NCBI RefSeq assembly: GCF_021497945.1 | Contig: NZ_CP046524.1 | Coordinates: forward strand, 147,501 to 202,500 | Reading direction: 5' to 3' | DNA: 55,000 bases | Source: Streptococcus oralis | GTDB taxonomy: Bacteria > Bacillota > Bacilli > Lactobacillales > Streptococcaceae | Shown here: piece after piece, positions 8,389 to 15,298 of the stretch | Layout of the letters: every line of letters begins with the position of its first letter | How positions within the stretch are numbered: the stretch's first letter is position 1 | The notes under the pieces: generated by a model | Database searches by the model: none | The model's input: only the letters and a program-made list of their open reading frames with translations | What the model was told of the DNA's origin: nothing | Position numbers and translations under genes: made by a program

Positions 8389-8401
8389 TGACAAATTGTC
8401 A
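8389..8401 (+). promoter_or_regulatory. Second TetR-type operator, at the exporter start
   Basis: TGACAAATTGTCA is a perfect 13-bp palindrome and the reverse complement of the site in the tetR promoter. It lies 15 bp before the ATPase start codon and 3 bp before its ribosome site. Bound protein there could block initiation or elongation. No strong promoter is evident between the terminator and this site. Confidence 0.7.
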
Positions 8402-8416
8402 ATGGAGGTAGGAATT

Positions 8417-9145
8417 ATGTTAGAGATAAAGAATTTTAGTAAATTCTATGGAGACAAAAAAGTTGTTGATAACTTATCCATTTCAGTACAGTCTGGAGAT
8501 ATTTATGGATTCATTGGTGCAAATGGAGCCGGAAAAACTACAACAATAAAAGCAGTAGTTGGGATTCATGATTTTGAGAATGGAAGTATAACGATTGATG
8601 GGCATTCCATTAAAGAGGAGCCTATTATTTGTAAAAAAATGATGGCATACATTCCGGATAATCCAGACTTATATGAACATATGACGGGATTTCAGTACAT
8701 CAATTTTATTGCAGATTTATTTGAAATTTCTACTGAAATACGCAGAGAAAGAATTCGAAAATATAGTGATTTATTTGAAATGACTAAGCATCTTTCGGGG
8801 ATGATATCTTCGTATTCACATGGTATGAAGCAAAGAACGGCGATTATTTCTGCACTGGTGCATTCTCCAAAGTTACTAATTTTAGATGAACCTTTTGTTG
8901 GGCTTGATCCGAAAGCAACTTTTCTACTAAAGAAAATAATGCACGAATGCGTATCAGATGGAGGAGCTATTTTCTTTTCAACACATGTATTGGATGTTGC
9001 AGAAAAATTATGTAATAAAATTGCAATTATAAAAAATGGAAAGTTAATTGCGAGCGGAAATACAGAAGAAGTCAAAGGCAATAAATCTTTGGAAACTTTT
9101 TTCATGGAGGTGCAGGATAATGAGCAAAATTTGGATACTAATTAG
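8417..9145 (+). CDS. ABC transporter ATP-binding protein
   Basis: The 242-residue ATPase shows Walker A (GANGAGKTT), an unusual signature (SSYSHGMKQR in place of LSGGQ), Walker B (LLILDEP) and the switch histidine (FFSTHVLD). It belongs with the exporter ATPases of the NatA/BcrA/YtrB type, which pair with separate permeases. ATG 8417 follows GGAGGT at 8404-8409. Upstream in-frame starts (TTG 8396, ATG 8402) lie in the operator or before this site. It overlaps the permease gene by 26 bp, so the two are translationally coupled. The substrate is unknown. Confidence 0.88.
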   Translation: MLEIKNFSKFYGDKKVVDNLSISVQSGDIYGFIGANGAGKTTTIKAVVGIHDFENGSITIDGHSIKEEPIICKKMMAYIPDNPDLYEHMTGFQYINFIADLFEISTEIRRERIRKYSDLFEMTKHLSGMISSYSHGMKQRTAIISALVHSPKLLILDEPFVGLDPKATFLLKKIMHECVSDGGAIFFSTHVLDVAEKLCNKIAIIKNGKLIASGNTEEVKGNKSLETFFMEVQDNEQNLDTN

Positions 9146-10676
9146 AGCACAATTGATAAATTTCTTTCCGATCAACGAAATGAAAGAGCCGGGAAATAAA
9201 AAACAAAGTTCAATTGTTATTGCAAGTTTTGGAATAATAACTCTTGCTATATTTTTCTTTGTTTATAATATCATAACAGCCAAAACATTGGTACGACTGG
9301 GACAGCAGGAGTTGATACCGGCATATATGGTATCGGTATCAAGCTTTGCAATATTATTTTTGACAATATTTTATTCGAATGGGATTTTATTTGGCAGTCG
9401 TGATATGGAAAATCTTTTGTCATTGCCTGTAAAAAGTTCGGATATTATAAGCAGCAAGTTTATGTTTATGTATTTATTGAATTTTTTAATAGGATTGATG
9501 TTTATGCTTCCGGGGGGAATTGTTTGGGTGTTAAACGGAAGTTTAAATGCATTACAGATTATATTGTATTTTACTTCCATAATTTTTGTTCCGTTGATAC
9601 CTATGTGTATAGCAGCATGTATGGGAATCATTATTGTTGTTGCCTCATCTTTCTTTAAGAGAAAGAATGTTATTGCTTTAATTTTTTCATTTGCAATGAT
9701 AGGGATAATTGGATATATTGCAGTGTCAGCTATGAAATCAGGTAATGAAAATAGTATTGGGATTATGCTTTCTAAGCAAATTACCGGATTGTACCCGTTA
9801 TCTAAGCTATTTATGGAATACTATAATTTTCCAATGTACATTGGAGTAGAATTATTTATTGTTCTCTCAATAGTATTTTTTTATATATTTGCCAAAGTGG
9901 TTTCATTGAAGTATGGATTGCTTAATACTCTTGCTAAAACAACAACAAGATATTCTGACAACAAAAATTCGAATAATAGAAAATCAGTATTTTTTGCCCT
10001 ATATAAAAAAGAAATGGGACGGTTTCTAAATTCATATATGGCAGTGTTGAATGCAGGCCTTGGTGTAATACTTTTATGTGTTTTCAGCATATTTCTTCTT
10101 TTTAATTCTTTACAACAAATAGGGGAATATTCGGGAATCGAAAATGTTAATGAATATCTTTCAAATTTTGCTCCGATGTGTATTGCTTCAATGTTTTTAC
10201 TTAGTTGTCCGGCAGCATTTTCCATATCTTTAGAAGGTAAAAATGTTTGGATTTTGCAAAGTTCTCCTATTTCAATAAAAACGATTTTAAATTCTAAGAT
10301 TGCAGTAAATCTTACGCTTCATTTAATTGGATATATTGTTTCTGTGTTTATATTTTTGCTAAAGCTTGATATGGATATTATTCAAACCATCAGCTTAATA
10401 ATTGTTCCTATTTGTTATTCCGTTTTTATAACAGTGATTGGAATTTCTTTGAATAAAAAATTTCCCAACTTTGAATGGGAAAGTGAGATGATGATAGTAA
10501 AACAGAGTATGCCTGTTATTGTGTCTGCAATTATTGGAATGGCTGCGTTAGTTATACCAATTCTTCTCCATTGGTTTTTGCATTTTCCTATATTATTAAC
10601 ATTGTTAGGAGTAGCATTTATTTTGCTTATTATTGCAGGTGGTGTTTATATAAAAACTTGTAAATTAAATTTTTAG
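9120..10676 (+). CDS. ABC transporter permease (exporter type)
   Basis: This 518-residue integral membrane protein has about 11-12 hydrophobic segments, with soluble stretches near residues 1-30 and 280-320. It starts MSKIWILIRAQLINFF, inside the end of the ATPase gene, with GGAGG at 9106-9110. Longer reading frames upstream lack a ribosome site. It is roughly twice the length of a six-helix ABC-2 permease, so one chain may supply both halves of the channel. It is very AT-rich (many ATA and TTA codons), unlike the surrounding streptococcal genes, which fits horizontal origin. I could not place it in a named drug or bacteriocin exporter family. Confidence 0.82.
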   Translation: MSKIWILIRAQLINFFPINEMKEPGNKKQSSIVIASFGIITLAIFFFVYNIITAKTLVRLGQQELIPAYMVSVSSFAILFLTIFYSNGILFGSRDMENLLSLPVKSSDIISSKFMFMYLLNFLIGLMFMLPGGIVWVLNGSLNALQIILYFTSIIFVPLIPMCIAACMGIIIVVASSFFKRKNVIALIFSFAMIGIIGYIAVSAMKSGNENSIGIMLSKQITGLYPLSKLFMEYYNFPMYIGVELFIVLSIVFFYIFAKVVSLKYGLLNTLAKTTTRYSDNKNSNNRKSVFFALYKKEMGRFLNSYMAVLNAGLGVILLCVFSIFLLFNSLQQIGEYSGIENVNEYLSNFAPMCIASMFLLSCPAAFSISLEGKNVWILQSSPISIKTILNSKIAVNLTLHLIGYIVSVFIFLLKLDMDIIQTISLIIVPICYSVFITVIGISLNKKFPNFEWESEMMIVKQSMPVIVSAIIGMAALVIPILLHWFLHFPILLTLLGVAFILLIIAGGVYIKTCKLNF

Positions 10677-10695
10677 TTTAAGGAGGCGATATTCT

Positions 10696-10914
10696 ATGAA
10701 AAAAAGATTTTTAAAAGATACATTGGTGTTGATAGGGATAATGTTTGTAATATTTATTGTTTGCATATTTCTCCCAGAGAAAATTCCTGTTCATCTCAAT
10801 GCAAAAGGAATCCCCGATATGTTTGCTAATAAATATTATCTTCTATTTGCTGCGGTTATTCCATATTCTGCATATTGGAAATTCGTACGAGGAAGAAAAA
10901 ATAAAAATAAATGA
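10696..10914 (+). CDS. Small DUF1648-type membrane protein
   Basis: The 72-residue protein has a transmembrane segment (TLVLIGIMFVIFIVCIF), then LPEKIPVHLNAKGIPDMFAN, which matches the DUF1648 signature (IPxHxNxxGxxD), then a second hydrophobic stretch and a basic tail. DUF1648 domains are found in SdpI-type immunity proteins and in small proteins beside GntR/YtrA regulators. Here it lies between the exporter permease and a GntR gene, with AAGGAGGCG upstream. Its stop overlaps the next start (ATGA). A role in exporter function or self-protection is only a guess. Confidence 0.75.
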   Translation: MKKRFLKDTLVLIGIMFVIFIVCIFLPEKIPVHLNAKGIPDMFANKYYLLFAAVIPYSAYWKFVRGRKNKNK

Positions 10915-11264
10915 ATGTATATCTATATTTGCAAATTGCTTCAGCGTTAAGAGTGTCTATTTTAAGAGGCGATTATATTACGGAACAACAGATGCCACCT
11001 ATAAGGGCTTTAGCACAGAGGGAGGGATGTAATCCTGCAACAGTTCAAAAAGCTTTAAAAGTTCTTGAGAAACAGGGACTGATTGTTAGTCGTGGAAGTA
11101 AAGGATATTTTGTTATTGAAAGTGATCAGAAAATAATTGAGTTAAGAAATCAGGATTCGAATACACTAACAAAAATGTTGTTGGAAAAACTATATGAGTT
11201 AGGATTTTCGGATACTGAGATAATCAAGATGTTTGAAGAATATGTTGCAACTAAAAATAAATGA
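10911..11264 (+). CDS. GntR-family regulator, YtrA type
   Basis: The 117-residue protein has an N-terminal winged helix (residues about 5-72: LQIASALRVSILRGDYITEQ, then PPIRALAQREGCNPATVQKA, then GLIVSRGSKGYFV). A short helical C-terminus follows. This is the small YtrA subfamily, whose members usually repress a neighbouring ABC transporter operon. The start overlaps the preceding stop as ATGA. The operon therefore has two regulators, TetR at the front and this one at the end. Confidence 0.85.
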   Translation: MNVYLYLQIASALRVSILRGDYITEQQMPPIRALAQREGCNPATVQKALKVLEKQGLIVSRGSKGYFVIESDQKIIELRNQDSNTLTKMLLEKLYELGFSDTEIIKMFEEYVATKNK

Positions 11265-11367
11265 TTAACATGGAAAAACTAATCTAAGAAGGGAGAAATA
11301 TTTGATTTATATAAGTTTTATGGAGGGATAAATAATGGGAACACCAAATTCTGTTATTAGCATAAAA

Positions 11368-11604
11368 TATGCCAATCTCAAATACAAGTTTGGGAATCGG
11401 CATTTCTGGGCAGAAGGTTATTATGTGAGTACAGTGGGACTTAATGAAGCCACAATCAGGAAATATATTCAAGATTAAAGAAATTATCCAGTGGATGATT
11501 TCTTCACGAGTATGAAAATTCGAGAACGAGTAAAGCATGATATAGCACTGGATAAATTGAGTGTAAAAGAATATGAGGATCCCTTTAGGGATAGTGGTAA
11601 GTAA
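11368..11604 (+). pseudogene. tnpA: IS200-type transposase TnpA, 3' half, with in-frame stop
   Basis: Family homology resumes at YANLKYKFGNRHFWAEGYYV, the part that follows the HUH half at 5826-6043. IRKYIQD holds the presumed catalytic tyrosine, but the reading frame then meets TAA at 11476-11478. About 20 codons of unrelated sequence follow before the normal C-terminus (KHDIALDKLSVKEYEDPF) resumes and ends at 11604. As I recall the family, YIQ should be followed directly by EQ and then KHD, so roughly 60 bases look inserted. The gene is doubly broken. Confidence 0.8.
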
Positions 11605-11608
11605 TACC

Positions 11609-11741
11609 CAAGCCTCTTCGAGAGGCAAGTGACGAGTCAAGAGCAATGAGGCTTGAACAACGTGAAAGCCAGCGTCTTTAGGCGCTGGCTGGTGATTTGG
11701 GCTTATAGCCCTGGTACAAACCACCCGTTTGACGGGTGGTT
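11609..11741 (+). repeat. Multi-hairpin right end of the IS200/IS605 element
   Basis: Several stems follow in series: GCCTCT/AGAGGC (11612-11626), an alternative long pairing CAAGCCTC/GAGGCTTG (11609-11616 with 11648-11655), AGCCAGCG/CGCTGGCT (11667-11690), GGGCT/AGCCC (11699-11711), and the terminal AACCACCCG/CGGGTGGTT (11719-11741). The last is the expected transposase recognition hairpin. The others could block transcription or be part of a structured RNA. Confidence 0.65.
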
Positions 11742-11752
11742 ATGATTTTAAG

Positions 11753-11781
11753 TCGAAATGTTTTCAAATCTATGCTATAAT
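11753..11781 (+). promoter_or_regulatory. Promoter for the DUF2262 gene
   Basis: TCGAAA (11753-11758), 17 bp, TATAAT (11776-11781) with a TG extension. The -35 lies within about 10 bp of the insertion-element right end. Confidence 0.55.
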
Positions 11782-11838
11782 CAAACTGAAGTTGACTGAA
11801 AATCAAGTATTTTTATTTTAGTAGAAGGTGGCAACACT

Positions 11839-12708
11839 ATGATGAATAGTTTGAAAAAAACATTTGAGAAAACCATTGACGACTTTGAAAAAGAATTTTG
11901 TGGTGAAGTCGTTGAACTCTTGATTATCACCTTACAAAATGTGGGAGGCGCGGCTGTTTTAAAGAATGGATGGAAGTTGCCTTCGGTTCATTTTGTAGCA
12001 AGTGTGAATGTGGAGACAAAGGAGTTCTCGGAAATAGAGGGACGTTTGGAGTGGTTGGTGAGTCCAGAGGAATATGAAGAGAGGGGCTTGCTCTATAGCT
12101 ATAGTTTCGAGCCCTATCAGATTCATCACATCAAATGTCAGAAAAGACCACAAAGGCAATTAGAACCTTATATGGCAGCAGTAGCAAATAACTGTTATCG
12201 TCTACTGGAATACATTGAAGATGGGCAGTCGGATAGTAGATTAGAGGCTCTGATTGCAGAATATGTTAAACCAGTCGTCATCAAAGATTCTATAGGCGAA
12301 TTTACTTTAAATAGGGCTTATTCATGGTTTGAGGGAAATATGGATCTTGCGGGAAGCAAGGTTAGCGTGATGTTGGATGCAAATGAAGATGCCAGCTTAC
12401 CACCAAAATCATTTGGTTACTTGAAAACATTTGTCGGAGATATTGACCGAAGAGACTCTGGAATCCGAGACGTTATAGTAAAAGAGATGTGGGAAACAGC
12501 AGAGGACTGGCTAGCTTCAGACGGAGATGCCGAAGTATTAACAGAGGACTATTTTTATAATTCCTTGTATCTGGGGGAACTGTCTATCAGCGAAGCGGGG
12601 GATTTGACTCTTTATTATGGAGATAAAGAGGATATTTTTGCTGGGCATGCGGTAGAGGTCAGGGCAACTATCGAAGGAAGTATAGAAAATGTGTGCTTGG
12701 TAGGGTAA
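11839..12708 (+). CDS. DUF2262-type protein
   Basis: The 289-residue protein has no signal peptide or membrane helix. Its second half (FTLNRAYSWFEGNMDLAGSK, through EDYFYNSLYLGELSISEAGD, to DIFAGHAVEVRATIEG) matches my memory of the DUF2262 domain, a beta-rich domain of unknown function found in accessory regions and sometimes listed among immunity-like proteins. The first half (about 1-140) is a separate region I do not recognise. Ribosome site AAGGTGG is 7 bp before ATG 11839. It is isolated between two mobile segments, so it may be accessory itself. Confidence 0.7.
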   Translation: MMNSLKKTFEKTIDDFEKEFCGEVVELLIITLQNVGGAAVLKNGWKLPSVHFVASVNVETKEFSEIEGRLEWLVSPEEYEERGLLYSYSFEPYQIHHIKCQKRPQRQLEPYMAAVANNCYRLLEYIEDGQSDSRLEALIAEYVKPVVIKDSIGEFTLNRAYSWFEGNMDLAGSKVSVMLDANEDASLPPKSFGYLKTFVGDIDRRDSGIRDVIVKEMWETAEDWLASDGDAEVLTEDYFYNSLYLGELSISEAGDLTLYYGDKEDIFAGHAVEVRATIEGSIENVCLVG

Positions 12709-12847
12709 ATGGAAAGCATGTGACTCTTTCTTTGTTGTGAAGAAGCGACTTAGTCCTGTTACAGAAGTTATAGAATTAAGAAGAACACTTCATCACTATT
12801 TGAGTGAAAGATGTTTTGCTTAATTCTTTTTTTATTGAAGAATTTGA
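12709..12847 (+). other. Intergenic junction before the recombinase relic
   Basis: There is no open reading frame with a ribosome site and no terminator with a T-run. It probably contains the left boundary of the second mobile segment, since recombinase homology begins abruptly near 12848. Confidence 0.4.
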
Positions 12848-14241
12848 GCGAAAGGAGAAAGCGGAAAACACACAGGAAGCAGTCCACCCTATGGATATAT
12901 CAAAGACAAAGACGATAAAAATCAGTGGATTATAGACGAAAAAGCGGCAGAGGTTGTCCGAAGAATATTCCATCTGACATTGGACGGAAAAGGACCCTAT
13001 GCCATTGCAAGGAGATTAGAAGCCGACAAACCTGCCTATCATCAGCAGAAATTGGGATATGGACTACATCAAAGCAAAGTGTTTGAATATCCGTATCGTT
13101 GGGGTAGTTCCACGATTGAAAGTATCCTAAAAAAGTAAGAATACTTAGGGCATACGGTCAACTTCAAAACCAGAAAGCATTTCAAAGACAAGAAAACTAA
13201 ATATGTATCCGAAGATAAGTGGCTCATCTTTGAGAACACCCACGAGCCGATTATCGACCAAGAAACCTTTGATAATGTGCAGAGAATACGAGGAAATGTC
13301 AAACGGTATCCCGATGGTTGGGGGGACTATCACCCCCTTACAGGGTTTATATACTATTCTGATTGTGGAAGTAAAATGTATGTTCACAGAACGAGCAATT
13401 ACAAGAATATCCCCTATTATACTTGCAGTGCCTACACAAAAGTACCTTGTGGAACACTTTGTCCCTCCGCTCACAGGATAAAAGCGGAAGTGGTATTAAA
13501 TCTCATTCAAAGCACCCTACAAGACATTAAGAAAAGCCTTGATGAAGATAACGAAGACTTTCTCCATTCCATTCAAAACGAAATGGAAGAAAGTGAGAAA
13601 ATGGAAATGGAAAAGAAAAGGACAAGGCTCACAGATAGTACAAACAGGCTTCAGGAACTGGAACGCTTAATGTGTCGGATATACGAAGATATGATATTGG
13701 AGAAGATACCGGACAACCGATATGAAATCTTAAACAATCAGTATGAAACCGAGTAAAGGGAACTTAGCAAAGAAATCGATGGGTTGGAAAAAGCCATCAA
13801 GCGATACGAAAAAGAAACAGACAGAGCCAAAAAGTTTACCCGGTTGATTGAACGCTATGATAACTTTGATGAACTGACACCGACCATCATCAACGAGTTT
13901 GTAGAAAAAATCTTAGTCCACGAACGAGATCGAAAAGGCAGTCAAACCGCTAATCAGAAAGTCGAAATCTACTTCAACTTTATCGGTAACTATGAACCGT
14001 TGAAAGAAGAATTATCCGAAGAAGAAACAAAGAAATTAAGGGAGGAGGAAGAAAAAAACGAGCAAGAAAAGACAAACTTCACCAAAACTACCTCAAGCGT
14101 AAAGCAAATGGCAAGCAAAAAGAATATGAGGACAGATACAAGGAGAAAAGGGAGCAACTCAAACAGGAAAAAATGAAAACGCTGAAAAAAAGCGGAATAC
14201 CATTAAGTAAATATAAAGAACTAATGAAAAAAGAAGCCTAA
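12848..14241 (+). pseudogene. Degenerate large serine recombinase
   Basis: The catalytic resolvase domain is missing: homology begins at GKHTGSSPPYGYIKDKDDKN, the start of the DNA-binding 'recombinase' domain. It continues in one frame (frame 2) through EYLGHTVNFKT, EPIIDQETFDNVQR, a Cys-poor ribbon (YYSDCGSKMY) and the coiled coil. Lesions are TAA at 13136-13138, TAA at 13754-13756 (the family context suggests Gln CAA in both), and a frameshift in an A-rich run near 14050-14075. After the frameshift the true tail (DKLHQNYLKRKANGKQKEYE) continues in another frame to TAA at 14239. It is non-functional, but it preserves the domain missing from the recombinase at 6091-7557. Confidence 0.85.
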
Positions 14242-14257
14242 TTATAGACTTCTTTTT
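14232..14257 (+). terminator. Weak terminator after the recombinase relic
   Basis: GAAG and CTTC with an A/T-rich loop, followed by six T. The stem is only about five pairs. Confidence 0.4.
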
Positions 14258-14291
14258 TAATAATAATATCCGGAATTCTTAATAATTATAT

Positions 14292-14636
14292 TTAATATCT
14301 CTTTGTATTTTTAGACTTGTTGAGTTCAGCAATATAATCTAAACCAAAGACCTCTATTTCATTTAATACTCTTTGGAATTTTGTACCTAATGCACTCAAA
14401 GAATACTCAACATGAGGAGGAACTTCCGGAAAAACTTTTCTGACGATTAGTTTGTCTTGTTCCAATTGACGGAGCTGTCTTGTTAAAACGGTTCGGGTAA
14501 CATCAGGTATTAACCGTTCAAGTTCACTAAATCTTTTCGTGCCTGTACTTAGATGATATAAAACTACAATCGCCCATTTTCCTTGTAAAACTTTTTGAGT
14601 CGTAACATAGGGACATTTATCATAAACATTTGACAT
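14292..14636 (-). CDS. HxlR-family transcriptional regulator
   Basis: The 114-residue winged-helix protein has the HxlR arrangement: an N-terminal cysteine (YDKCPY), then LQGKWAIVVLYHLSTGTKRF, then VTRTVLTRQLRQLEQDKLIV and a beta-wing (PPHVEYSLSALG). HxlR proteins act as dimers that sense aldehydes, quinones or redox state, often through the N-terminal cysteine. ATG is at 14636, with AAGGAGG 7 bp upstream on the minus strand. It is divergent from the SnoaL-like gene, and a perfect inverted repeat lies in its promoter. Confidence 0.88.
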   Translation of the reverse strand: MSNVYDKCPYVTTQKVLQGKWAIVVLYHLSTGTKRFSELERLIPDVTRTVLTRQLRQLEQDKLIVRKVFPEVPPHVEYSLSALGTKFQRVLNEIEVFGLDYIAELNKSKNTKRY

Positions 14637-14659
14637 TGTAACCTCCTTAGAAAACTAAC

Positions 14660-14710
14660 AGTATCTTATTAGATACTATGTATTATAAATGTTCGTACTT
14701 CTAAAATCAA
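14660..14710 (-). promoter_or_regulatory. hxlR promoter with inverted-repeat operator
   Basis: Minus-strand -35 TTGATT (14710-14705), 17 bp, -10 TATAAT (14687-14682). Just downstream is AGTATCT-TATT-AGATACT (14660-14677), a perfect 7-bp inverted repeat at the expected start site. This is a strong candidate operator for HxlR autoregulation and for the divergent gene. Confidence 0.7.
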
Positions 14711-14721
14711 GTCTTAAGGAG

Positions 14722-14727
14722 TATAAT
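14722..14727 (+). promoter_or_regulatory. -10 box for the SnoaL-like gene
   Basis: TATAAT, 46 bp before the start codon; the -35 region is weak, which would fit activated or de-repressed expression. Confidence 0.5.
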
Positions 14728-14773
14728 AATTACAAGAGAAAATCATTTCTCAAAAAATGAAAGGAGATCAGCT

Positions 14774-15163
14774 ATGAAAAATGAAGTTATGAAAGTGTTT
14801 CATGCTTACACAGAAGCATTATCAAAAGGAGATTTTGGAGCGGTTTTTGAAATGATGTCGGATAATATTGTATGGCATATGGGAGGAGAGAGTTCACTTT
14901 CCGGTGTGATAGTGGGAAAACAGGTATTAGGGGAGCGTTTGGGAGAATTTTCAAAAAGAAGTAACGGAACATTTAGGGTGATAACAAATTGGGCTGCAAG
15001 CAATGACTGTTTTGTGGCTGCCAGTGTTGTTTCTTTAGCAGAAAGAGGAGAAGAAAAACTAAATGATCCGGGGATTGACCTATTCAGGATAGAGAATGGT
15101 AAGATACAGGAAGTTTGGACTTTCGCAGAAAAACAAGAGGAAGAAGATAAGTTTTGGGAATAA
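14774..15163 (+). CDS. SnoaL-like (NTF2-fold) protein
   Basis: The 129-residue protein has the NTF2-like pattern: an N-terminal helix with ALSKGDFGAVFEMMSDNIVW, a glycine-rich strand, and a C-terminal strand FRIENGKIQEVWTF. The fold serves isomerases, dehydratases and binding proteins; the ligand cannot be inferred. AAAGGAG lies 8 bp before ATG 14774. HxlR/SnoaL pairs occur in many Firmicutes as small stress-response units, which fits the divergent arrangement here. Confidence 0.8.
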   Translation: MKNEVMKVFHAYTEALSKGDFGAVFEMMSDNIVWHMGGESSLSGVIVGKQVLGERLGEFSKRSNGTFRVITNWAASNDCFVAASVVSLAERGEEKLNDPGIDLFRIENGKIQEVWTFAEKQEEEDKFWE

Positions 15164-15247
15164 ATTATATCTATACTCAATAAAAATTAGGAAGTTATGT
15201 GTAAATGATATGACAAGTGCTTTTTTTCTGAAAAACCAAAATAAATG

Positions 15248-15283
15248 AAATCAGCACCTTCTTTAGAAAGTGCTGATTTTTTT
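15248..15283. terminator. Bidirectional terminator
   Basis: AAATCAGCAC (15248-15257) pairs perfectly with GTGCTGATTT (15270-15279), with T-runs suitable for both strands. It ends the SnoaL-like gene and the converging DUF975 gene. Confidence 0.85.
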
Positions 15284-15298
15284 GAGATAGTAGAAAGT

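Larger units (their letters stand above)
6043..11340 (+). mobile_element. Recombinase/ABC-exporter cassette inserted in tnpA
   Basis: This AT-rich block breaks the transposase after the codons for SIPPR and ends shortly before homology resumes at 11368. It holds a large serine recombinase at its left edge, then tetR, ABC ATPase, permease, DUF1648 protein and a GntR-type regulator, all on the plus strand. A recombinase at one edge reading inward fits a Tn4451/TndX-type mobilisable element, but there are no transfer genes. Exact att sites and a target duplication could not be recognised; boundaries are good to about 30-50 bp. Confidence 0.7.
5690..11745 (+). mobile_element. IS200/IS605-type element, interrupted by a 5.3-kb cassette
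   Basis: The left end carries a hairpin GTCTCGC (5695-5701) / GCGAGAC (5712-5718) and a smaller one at 5726-5743. The right end carries the perfect hairpin AACCACCCG (11719-11727) / CGGGTGGTT (11733-11741). Subterminal hairpins are the hallmark of this family, which moves as single-stranded DNA. Between them lie the two halves of a Y1 transposase gene in the same orientation, separated by the recombinase-exporter cassette. Exact ends are uncertain by some tens of bases, because such elements make no target duplication. Confidence 0.75.
12848..15170. mobile_element. Second mobile-element relic (recombinase pseudogene plus HxlR/SnoaL pair)
   Basis: A 5'-truncated, multiply mutated large serine recombinase (12848-14241) is followed by a divergent regulator/enzyme pair (14292-15163) unlike the flanking backbone genes. 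The backbone resumes with the DUF975 gene at 15299. No att repeats were recognised, so the outer limits are approximate. Confidence 0.55.

Noticed and set aside
11284..11724. Minus-strand 146-codon frame over the insertion-element right end
   Set aside because: It runs antisense through tnpA homology and terminal hairpins, lacks a ribosome site and shows no protein-like composition.
5690..11745. CRISPR array or toxin-antitoxin pair in the mobile region
   Set aside because: No regularly spaced repeats were seen, and the small ORFs there do not form an antitoxin/toxin pair; the inverted repeats are insertion-element hairpins and operators.
13203..13481. Alternative plus-strand frame inside the recombinase relic
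   Set aside because: It is out of frame with the recombinase homology, which runs through the same DNA in another frame; no family features.
15165..15200. Remnant of a pneumococcal-type BOX or RUP repeat (TATACTCAATAAAAATTAGG)
   Set aside because: Only about 15-20 bases resemble a common streptococcal intergenic repeat; no full BOX or RUP unit follows.
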